From Massilia horti (GTDB lineage: Bacteria; Pseudomonadota; Gammaproteobacteria; Burkholderiales; Burkholderiaceae_D): 64,000 bases of DNA. Shown here one piece after another: positions 57,178-64,000 of the stretch (position 1 is the first letter of the stretch; each line of letters opens with the position of its first letter). The notes under the pieces were generated by a model. The model was not told where the DNA came from. It worked only from the letters and a program-made list of their open reading frames with translations, and made no database searches. The position numbers and the translations under genes were made by a program. Where the stretch lies: assembly GCF_004614195.1 (NCBI RefSeq), contig NZ_SPUM01000029.1, positions 17,072 through 81,071 of the forward strand, read 5' to 3'.

Positions 57178-57657
57178 TACTCAAGACTCCTAGGGAAAAT
57201 GGCGGTACCTGGATCACAGGCGGCCGCAAAGCCGTAGTACGACGGACTCTCTTGGAAAAGTTAATGAACAATTTTTCCAAGCTGACAATAAAACCATCCC
57301 GGCAGTTGCGTTGTCAATGAGCAAGATTGTTACAGTCTATAACTGTTGCAAAATCGCGTAATGACGAGTATTTGCAATTTATACATGTATGCATACATGT
57401 GTAAGAACAGCGGCAGGGCGATTCTTCTTTCTAAAAGCAATGGAAAAAGCAGTCCGCCATAACGCAAGACCACGCTGTTGTAAACACTGATCGCAGCATT
57501 TACCTAGGGAGAGTTGTATTTCTATCAAGCAGCGTATTTTATTATTGACATCATTTCTCGCCAATGTTGTGATTACCAGTCGCATAGTTTTGGAAACTTG
57601 TGGCAACCGGTCAGTAGTTCACATTTTTTACATAACAACCTCAAGGAATGTAAAGAC
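57178..57657. promoter_or_regulatory. Divergent promoter region between two receptors
   Basis: About 480 bases, AT-rich, between the receptor genes at 57177 and 57658. It must carry both promoters. No convincing gene is present; one repeat-like stretch of alternating TACATGTATGCATACATGTG at 57387 is a dyad and possible operator. Confidence 0.4.
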
Positions 57658-60456
57658 ATGACAAAAGAAAAGGTGTTGTCGCGCTCGATCCGGCTCATCA
57701 TTGCCGGGGGGGTGATGTTCGGCTTACAGGTCGCACATGCACAGGAACAACAAGCACAAGCGGCGTCGGAACAACCGATGGCGCGCGTCGAGATCACCGG
57801 CTCGAGCATCAAGCGCATCGCCGCCGAGGCGTCGTTGCCGGTCCAGACCTTCAACCAGAAAGATATCCAGCGCAGCGGTGTGAACTCGGTGACCGACTTC
57901 ATCCAGCAACTGCCGGTGATGCAGGGCTTCACGGTGGCGGCCGACTCGGTGGGCGGCGGCGGCGGCGGCATCACCACCGCCTCGATCCACGACGTGGGCG
58001 AAACCTACACCCTGGTCCTGCTCAACGGCCGCCGGATGGCGCCCGCCACCTCCGGCACCACCATCGACATCAATTCGATTCCGCTGTCGGCAGTCGAGCG
58101 CATCGAGGTGCTGACCGACGGGGCATCGGCGCTGTATGGCTCGGATGCGATCGCCGGCGTGGTCAACTTCATCCTCAAAAAAGGTGCGGCGCCGCTGACG
58201 CTCGACGCCAAGGTGACCAGGCCGCAGCACCCGGGCGGGGGCGGCAAGAACTTTACCGTCAGCAAGGGTTTCGGTGACCTCGAGACGGACGGCTATTCCC
58301 TCTACCTGTCCGTCAGCCATCAGGACGAGAAGCGCCTGAAGGGTTCCCAGCGGGACTTCGCCAAGACCGGCATCATCAACTTCGCCGACCCTGTCACGGG
58401 CCAGAACCTGCAATTCTTCAACGGTTCGTCGCGCTCGATTCCGCCCAACGTGTCAATCCGCTATACGAATGCCAAGGGTGATAACAAGACCGTCGCGATC
58501 AACCCTTACCTGAAGATCAATAAGAAGTGCCCGCCCGCGCACGTCGACCTGGGAGACGGCCGCTGCTACTTCGACTACACCTCCTCGGTCGAGATTGCTC
58601 CTGAGATCAGGCGCGACGGCGCTTATGCCAACGGTGAACTCAAGCTCGGCGACAGCGGTTTCAAGGCCTTCGCCACCGTGGCCTACAACGACGCCCATGT
58701 GCTCGCGACCATCGCGCCCTATCCGGCCGAATTCTCGCTGCCGAAGTCCTCGCCGCTGTTTGCCAAGTACGTGCAGCCCTACCTGACCGCGGAGCAGCTT
58801 GCCGGCTTTTCCAGCGCCACCGTGGCCTACCGCCTGCAAGACCTGGGCGGCCGCGCCTACGACTACGCCAGCCAGACCACCCACACCGTGGTCGGCATTG
58901 ACGGCAACGCGCTGGGCTGGGATATCAACTCAGCGTACACCTGGTCGAGGAACCATTCGCCGCAAAACTATGTGAGTGGCTTCCCGCTGGAGGACAAGTT
59001 CAATGCGGCAATGGCGGCCGGTACCATCGACCCGTTCCCGTACGCGCTGGGCGAGATGCCGGCGGCGATGATCACCGCACTGAAGGGGACCCAGTACACG
59101 GGCAACTACAACACCACCGACATCCTGATGGAGGCCGTGGATTTCCGTGCTTCGCGCAGCGTGTATGACCTGCCCGCAGGCGCCGTCCAGCTGGGCCTGG
59201 GGGCGGACTTCCGCAAGAACAGTTACGAACAGCGCGCCAACCCGGCGGTGGCCAATGCCGAGATCCTGTTCGACGACCCGCAGTCGGAGTTCAACTTCTC
59301 GCGCAAGAGCAGCGGCGCGTTCGGTGAAATGGTGATCCCGGTGATCAAGGGCCTGGAGGTCACCACGTCGGTACGCTATGACCGCATCAGCAAGATCACC
59401 GACTCGCTCAACAGTCAGGTGGTCGGCCACGACCAGTCGGCCAGCACGTACAAGATCAGCGCTCGCTACCAGCCGGCCAAGGAGTGGATGCTGCGCGGCG
59501 CCTACGGCACCGGCTTCAAGGTGGCCAGTATGCTCCAGATCGGCCAGCCGCTGACCGACTTCGGCGTGACCGGCGGCAGCTATGTGTGCCCGCTCAAAGG
59601 CTCCGGCAGTCCGCTGGCGCAGTACTGCCCGGACGGCAAGGGCCAGCTCGAGGCCTTCACCGGCGGCAACCCGGACCTCGGACCCGAGAAATCCAAGCAG
59701 TGGACATTCGGCGCCGTGTTCGAGCCGACCAGCAACTTGAGCGCCAAGCTCGACCTGTGGCACGTGGGCATCTCCAACGCCGTCACCAGCGTCAGCGAGA
59801 ACCTGATCGCGACCGACCCGGTCAAGTACGCCTCGCTGTACACGACCAAGTACAAGGCGTCCACTGGCCAGAAGACGCTGGCGATTATCTTTGCCCCGAT
59901 TAACATCGGTCAGCAGGAAAACACCGGCCTCGACTACGACTTCCTGTTCAAGAATAATGTGCAAGGCGTCAAGCTGACCTCGCGCCTGGCCGGCACCTGG
60001 CTGCTCAAGTCGCGCTACACCACGCCGGGCACGAGCGACCAGTGGGAAACCAGCCTGGGTCAGTTCGGCAGCAACGACGCGGTCAGCTTCCGTCACGTGT
60101 TCAAGGCATCGGTCACGGGCGAGATCGGCAATTGGACCCATACGCTCAGCGCCAACTTCCGTAGCGGCTACAAGGACAAGCACTACGATGAGGAGGACTG
60201 CTCGGTCTCGGTGGGCGATGCCAATGGCGATTGCGCCGACGTGCAGCTGAAGGTGCCCAATTACTACACCTTCGACTGGCAGACCCAGTACAAGCTGATG
60301 AAGAACCTGAGCCTGACCGCTGGCATCATCAACGCCGCCGACAAGAAGCCGCCGCTCTCGCTGCGCAACACCGGTTCGCACCAGCTGGGCTACGATCCGC
60401 GCTACGCCAGCCCGGTCGGCCGCGCGTTCTACCTGAGCGCCCAGTTCCAGTACTGA
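57658..60456 (+). CDS. TonB-dependent receptor
   Basis: A 932-residue outer-membrane receptor whose signal region TKEKVLSRSIRLIIAGGVMF parallels the neighbours. MARVEITGSSIKRIAAEASL and the plug with TYTLVLLNGRRMAPATSGTT follow; the barrel ends AFYLSAQFQY. AAGGAATG precedes the chosen start at 57658. It converges on the next receptor, with a terminator for each between. The ligand is unknown. Confidence 0.92.
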   Translation: MTKEKVLSRSIRLIIAGGVMFGLQVAHAQEQQAQAASEQPMARVEITGSSIKRIAAEASLPVQTFNQKDIQRSGVNSVTDFIQQLPVMQGFTVAADSVGGGGGGITTASIHDVGETYTLVLLNGRRMAPATSGTTIDINSIPLSAVERIEVLTDGASALYGSDAIAGVVNFILKKGAAPLTLDAKVTRPQHPGGGGKNFTVSKGFGDLETDGYSLYLSVSHQDEKRLKGSQRDFAKTGIINFADPVTGQNLQFFNGSSRSIPPNVSIRYTNAKGDNKTVAINPYLKINKKCPPAHVDLGDGRCYFDYTSSVEIAPEIRRDGAYANGELKLGDSGFKAFATVAYNDAHVLATIAPYPAEFSLPKSSPLFAKYVQPYLTAEQLAGFSSATVAYRLQDLGGRAYDYASQTTHTVVGIDGNALGWDINSAYTWSRNHSPQNYVSGFPLEDKFNAAMAAGTIDPFPYALGEMPAAMITALKGTQYTGNYNTTDILMEAVDFRASRSVYDLPAGAVQLGLGADFRKNSYEQRANPAVANAEILFDDPQSEFNFSRKSSGAFGEMVIPVIKGLEVTTSVRYDRISKITDSLNSQVVGHDQSASTYKISARYQPAKEWMLRGAYGTGFKVASMLQIGQPLTDFGVTGGSYVCPLKGSGSPLAQYCPDGKGQLEAFTGGNPDLGPEKSKQWTFGAVFEPTSNLSAKLDLWHVGISNAVTSVSENLIATDPVKYASLYTTKYKASTGQKTLAIIFAPINIGQQENTGLDYDFLFKNNVQGVKLTSRLAGTWLLKSRYTTPGTSDQWETSLGQFGSNDAVSFRHVFKASVTGEIGNWTHTLSANFRSGYKDKHYDEEDCSVSVGDANGDCADVQLKVPNYYTFDWQTQYKLMKNLSLTAGIINAADKKPPLSLRNTGSHQLGYDPRYASPVGRAFYLSAQFQY

Positions 60457-60473
60457 CGCCTGATCGGACTGTG

Positions 60474-60508
60474 AAGCCCGCCGCGCCCAGCGCCCGGCGG
60501 GCTTTTTT
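60474..60508 (+). terminator. Terminator of the receptor gene at 57658
   Basis: AAGCCCGCCG (60474-60483) pairs with CGGCGGGCTT (60495-60504), followed by T residues to 60508. Confidence 0.88.
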
Positions 60509-60513
60509 ACAGC

Positions 60514-60546
60514 AAAAAAATGCCCGCCAGGCGAACCTGGCGGGCA
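60514..60546 (-). terminator. Terminator of the receptor gene at 60571
   Basis: TGCCCGCCAGG-CGAA-CCTGGCGGGCA forms an 11-base-pair stem. The seven A residues at 60514-60520 are the T-run on the minus strand. Confidence 0.88.
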
Positions 60547-60570
60547 TCGGTCGACAGCGAGGCTGGCGGA

Positions 60571-63453
60571 TCAGAATGCCTGGTTGTAGCGCACGTAGAC
60601 GAAGCGGTCGATCGGCAGGTTGGCGTCAACCCGCGAGGCCGAGGCCGCACCCAGGATGGTGGTGCGCGGCTGCTTGTTGAACACGTTGTTGGCGCCGACC
60701 ATGACCTGGCCCCTCCACGGGGTCTTGTAGCTGACGCTCAGGTCGTTGTAGACCATCGCGCCCAGGCGGTTGTACTTGGTGCCCCAGTTGGCCAGGCCAG
60801 TCGGGTTGGTGCACTCAACCGTTGCGCTGTAGCACTTGTCCTTGATCGGGCTGTAGTAGCGCGCGGTCCAGGTGGCGCTCCAGTTGCCCAAGGTCCAGTC
60901 CAGCGCCAGGTTCGACTTGACGCGGTAGTAGGCGCTGGTGCCATCGTACTCGCCCAGGTAGTTCACCCAATTCGAGTCGTCGTTGGCCTTCTGGCGCAGC
61001 TTGGTGACAAAGGTGCTATCCGAACGCAGGCCGAACTTGCCGAACCGGGTGCCCGGCAGGCGGTAGGACCAGGACAGGTCGTAGCCTTCGGTCTCCATCG
61101 CGCCCATGTTGATGTTGCCGCGTGAAAGGTTGACGACCTGGCCGCTGGCCGGGTCACGCTTGATCGCGTCGCAATATTGCTGGATACCCTGGATATAGCA
61201 GAACTCCGCCACCTGGGTCGCCGAGATGCCCGTGATCTGGTTGGTGACCGTGATGTTGTACCAGTCGAGCGAGCCCGAGAAGCCTGGCAGGAACGACGGG
61301 CTGTACACGAAACCGAAGGTCTTGGTCTTGGCGCGTTCCGGCTGCAGGGTGCTGTTGCCGGCGCCGGCCATGAAAGGGTAGGCGCTCTGGCCGCCGTCGG
61401 CGCTGGTCACCGGCGACTTGGTCTGGTCGAACTGGCGGTAGCCGGCGCCGGCGCCCTGGGCCGCGCAGCGGGCCGACACGCCCGGCAGGTTGGTCTGGCC
61501 GAACTCGGTGTCGCACGGGTCCATGAAGTCGTCGTAGGTCTGCTGGCCGCCGCCGAAGGTGTCGCCCACAGTCGGCGCGCGGAAGCCCTGGGCGTAGGTG
61601 CCGCGGGCCAGCAGGTCCTTGACCGGCTTCCACATGAAGCTGGCTTTGCTGTTGTTGGTGGTGCCGAAGTTGCTGTACACCGAGTGGCGGGTGGCCAGGT
61701 CGAAGCTGAGCAGCTGGGCGAAGGGCATGTCCTTCAGGACCGGAATGTTCACCTCGGCATAGGCTTCCTTCACGGTGTACTTGCCGTTGGTCGGGTTGCC
61801 GGCCAGGTCAGTCGAGTAGCCCGACTGCTCGAACTGGCCCGGAATGTCGTAGCCGCGCACTTCGCGGTGTTCGATGCCGGCCGCCACGCCCAGCGCGCCG
61901 GCCGGCAGCTGGAATGCTTCGCCGCTGATGTTGGCGGTGGCGCTGTTGATGGTGCTGCCATAGGTGGCCTGGCCAGTCGACATCACGTATTTCAGCACCT
62001 GCGGGTTGGAGGCCGACGGGCCGCCTACGATGTCCCACGGCGTGCATTCCTGCAGCGCGATCGGGTTGTCCGGCGTGCCGCACTGGATCGCGCCCTGGGC
62101 ATTCTTGAACGACGGGCCGAGCGCCTTCTTCAGGTTCAGCAGGTTGACGTTGCCGGTGCTGTAGGTCGAGCCGGTGACTGCGCTGTGGTTGTAGCCCACG
62201 TCCCAGTTCCAGTTCAGGTCACGCACGGTGAACGCGCCCGACAGGGTGGCGTCGGCGTGGAAGGTGCGGTTCTCGTTGTCGGTCACGCGCGGCACTTCGA
62301 TGGTGCGGCGATAGAAGAACAGGTCCTGGCCGAACGGGTTGTAGTAGCTGGCCTTGTCGATGTAGACCGGGTAGGTCGACTGCACGTCGCTGCGCAGCGG
62401 GTAGCCGGCGATCTGGGCGGTGGACTTGCGCTGCGAATACATCGCGGTGGTGGTGAACTGCATGTCGTACGGCAGTTCGATCGAGCCCTTGGTAAACAGG
62501 GTGTCCAGCTTGTTGGGCATCTGGAACATCATCTGCTGCGAGGAATTGTACTTGTCCGCGTTGGCGCCCGCGTAATCATGGTAATTGGCCGGGTTGCGCG
62601 AGTCGGCGCCCACGCCATTGCCGGTCTGGTCGCCCGTGTGGTTCAGGAGCCTGTCGAAGCCGCTGTTGTCCGGGTCGTCGTTCGAGCTGCCATCGGCCGC
62701 CACCGCGGTGACGCGCCCCCAGGGGCCGGTGCCCAGGCCGTCGGTCGGGTGCTTCGGGCCGCGCGGGTTCTTGGTGATGTTGCGGGTACCCGGCCAGACC
62801 ACGCCCTGCTCGGTGTGCGACAGGCCGATCATCAGCGAGGTCTTGTCGGAGTTGGCGCCGTAGGTCAGCGAGAAGTCCTTGTTGCGGCCGTCGCCCTTGC
62901 CGTTGGCGCCGGTGTACACGCTCACCTGGCCGCCTTCCATTTTCTTCTTCAGGATGATGTTGACCACGCCGGAGATCGCGTCCGAGCCGTAGATGGCCGA
63001 GGCGCCATCCTTGAGCACTTCGATGCGCTCGATCATCGCGGACGGGATGGTCGACATGTCGGTGTAGCCGTCGACGGTCTGGGTCCAGCGCTTGCCGTCG
63101 ACCAGCACCAGCAGGCGGTTCGAGCCCAGGTTGCGCAGGTTGATGTACTGGCCGCCGTTTTCACGGTTGGAGGTCAGCGAGCCGCCGCGCGAAAAGTCCG
63201 GCGAGCCGGCCGAGGACAGTTGGTTCAGGACGTCGCCGACGGTGACGAGGCCCGTCTTCTGGATTTGTTCCTGGGTCATCACCTGGATCGGCTGGGCCGT
63301 TTCCGTGTCAACCTGGCGGATGCGCGAGCCGGTCACTTCGACGCGCTGCATCGGTGCGTTCTGGGTGTCCTGCGCCCAGGCCGCGTGCATGCCGAAGGCG
63401 ACGCCGCCCAGGCAGATCGCGCGGATCGACCGGGACAATACTTTTTCCATCAT
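60571..63453 (-). CDS. TonB-dependent receptor
   Basis: A 960-residue outer-membrane receptor. The signal region EKVLSRSIRAICLGGVAFGM is nearly identical to the receptor at 54268, and MQRVEVTGSRIRQVDTETAQ and the plug with LGSNRLLVLVDGKRWTQTVD follow. The barrel ends FVYVRYNQAF. AGGAGC lies before the ATG at 63453 (two ATG codons in a row). The ligand is unknown. Confidence 0.92.
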   Translation of the reverse strand: MMEKVLSRSIRAICLGGVAFGMHAAWAQDTQNAPMQRVEVTGSRIRQVDTETAQPIQVMTQEQIQKTGLVTVGDVLNQLSSAGSPDFSRGGSLTSNRENGGQYINLRNLGSNRLLVLVDGKRWTQTVDGYTDMSTIPSAMIERIEVLKDGASAIYGSDAISGVVNIILKKKMEGGQVSVYTGANGKGDGRNKDFSLTYGANSDKTSLMIGLSHTEQGVVWPGTRNITKNPRGPKHPTDGLGTGPWGRVTAVAADGSSNDDPDNSGFDRLLNHTGDQTGNGVGADSRNPANYHDYAGANADKYNSSQQMMFQMPNKLDTLFTKGSIELPYDMQFTTTAMYSQRKSTAQIAGYPLRSDVQSTYPVYIDKASYYNPFGQDLFFYRRTIEVPRVTDNENRTFHADATLSGAFTVRDLNWNWDVGYNHSAVTGSTYSTGNVNLLNLKKALGPSFKNAQGAIQCGTPDNPIALQECTPWDIVGGPSASNPQVLKYVMSTGQATYGSTINSATANISGEAFQLPAGALGVAAGIEHREVRGYDIPGQFEQSGYSTDLAGNPTNGKYTVKEAYAEVNIPVLKDMPFAQLLSFDLATRHSVYSNFGTTNNSKASFMWKPVKDLLARGTYAQGFRAPTVGDTFGGGQQTYDDFMDPCDTEFGQTNLPGVSARCAAQGAGAGYRQFDQTKSPVTSADGGQSAYPFMAGAGNSTLQPERAKTKTFGFVYSPSFLPGFSGSLDWYNITVTNQITGISATQVAEFCYIQGIQQYCDAIKRDPASGQVVNLSRGNINMGAMETEGYDLSWSYRLPGTRFGKFGLRSDSTFVTKLRQKANDDSNWVNYLGEYDGTSAYYRVKSNLALDWTLGNWSATWTARYYSPIKDKCYSATVECTNPTGLANWGTKYNRLGAMVYNDLSVSYKTPWRGQVMVGANNVFNKQPRTTILGAASASRVDANLPIDRFVYVRYNQAF

Positions 63454-63867
63454 TACAAAGCTCCTAGGGATAAACAACGGCCGTACTGCAGGGCAGGGCT
63501 GCCGCGGGGTTACCGGCAAGCCGGCGGCGAGGCGCGCCCGACGGCACAGACAGTCGCCATGGCCATGGCTTCGCCCGCGCCAGGGCAGCCACGCCGGGCA
63601 TGCACTTGCCTGATGAGTGTGTCATCCGTGTGACAATATGAAAAGGTTTAAATTTGTAAATTCTCTCCAATTGTTGCGTATACGCCGCATCGATGATTGT
63701 TCGAGAATTTTTATGGTAGGGAGAATAAAAAATGCCTTAGGTATTTACAGGGCAGGTATTGTTCGGAAATTGAACAGTTTTGGCGACAGGGTCGGATGAA
63801 ACAATTTTGCCATAATTGCACTGTATTGGCGGGATGGCAGGCGGACGCTGAGATGCTTACCGAAGGC
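63454..63867. promoter_or_regulatory. Upstream region of the last receptor
   Basis: About 410 bases with no firm gene, AT-rich from 63620 to 63840; the minus-strand promoter should lie here. Confidence 0.3.
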
Positions 63868-63970
63868 GTAGGGAGCGCGGGGCCGCCGAGGACCTGTGCG
63901 CACGCGGTACGTGTGCGTACCGGAGCCAACGGGATTCAACCGTACCGCGTGCGCACGGGTGCGCACCCTA
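63868..63970. repeat. GTAG-type palindromic repeat, copy E
   Basis: GTAGGGAGCGCGGGGCCGCC opens this copy, and CCGCGTGCGCACGGGTGCGC closes it before CCCTA. It is the closest relative of the copy at 12151-12227, read on the other strand. Confidence 0.75.
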
Positions 63971-64000
63971 ACGGGCATTGCAAAGCGACGTGCCGCCCCG

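Noticed and set aside
54217..57237. 1006-codon plus-strand frame opposite a receptor
   Set aside because: Antisense shadow of the receptor gene, with low-complexity Arg/Gly/Val composition.
57379..57606. Minus-strand 75-codon frame between two receptors
   Set aside because: Low-support frame in a promoter region without a ribosome-binding site.
61177..63633. 818-codon plus-strand frame
   Set aside because: Antisense shadow of the receptor gene at 60571.

Overview
The window looks like a chromosome segment of a GC-rich betaproteobacterium of the family Oxalobacteraceae (Massilia/Duganella/Janthinobacterium-like). This is inferred from the gene content and order: rplU-rpmA-obgE-proB, nth-rsxB, phaZ, fdxA with a thioredoxin-reductase-like FNR, glnA-DUF4124-ntrB-ntrC, many large TonB-dependent receptors, and GTAG-type palindromic intergenic repeats. 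No database search was possible; assignments rest on recognisable motifs and lengths.

Layout. 1-4.6 kb is accessory-looking and patchy: the end of a lower-GC OmpA-like membrane protein (open at the window edge) runs into a decapitated lacI-family remnant, followed by two tiny minus-strand genes, an SDR oxidoreductase and a membrane acyltransferase, and it stops at tRNA-Pro(CGG). 4.8-15.3 kb is core: ispB, rplU-rpmA-obgE-(DUF4345-like)-proB, small hypothetical genes, nth-rsxB, the intracellular PHB depolymerase phaZ, and FNR plus fdxA. 15.5-23.5 kb holds an emfourin-type inhibitor with a divergent gluzincin protease, a PHA-system protein, ACBP, a lipoprotein, an FKBP isomerase, a four-gene set (beta-propeller, polysaccharide deacetylase, sterol-desaturase-like, EI24-like) and a molybdopterin-binding-domain protein. 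23.8-28.4 kb encodes a large class A PBP-like protein and a membrane-anchored TAXI-type binding protein. 28.5-30.5 kb is a lower-GC minus-strand cassette: Hcp, a putative papain-fold effector, a three-repeat membrane protein, a displaced copy of the effector 3' end and two small membrane peptides. 30.8-39.5 kb has a CocE/NonD hydrolase, a rhodanese and the nitrogen-control block glnA-DUF4124-ntrB-ntrC with readable NtrC and sigma-54 sites, then corA, whose 3' tail has been copied downstream with an intergenic repeat. 40-63.5 kb is dominated by five TonB-dependent receptors interspersed with eamA/FAD-protein, rsmE, tkt, gap and map.

How the genes work together. NtrB/NtrC very probably drive glnA through the sigma-54 promoter and two upstream dyads. 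phaZ and the PHA-system protein point to a polyhydroxybutyrate economy. FdxA and the FNR form an NADPH/ferredoxin electron pair. The Hcp cassette looks like an orphan type VI secretion effector/immunity module that has undergone cassette exchange. Three receptors at 54-63 kb share a nearly identical signal-peptide region and probably arose by duplication. The most unusual structures are the Hcp cassette with its effector-tail remnant, the corA-tail amplification tied to a GTAG repeat, the repeat family itself, and the emfourin/protease pair.
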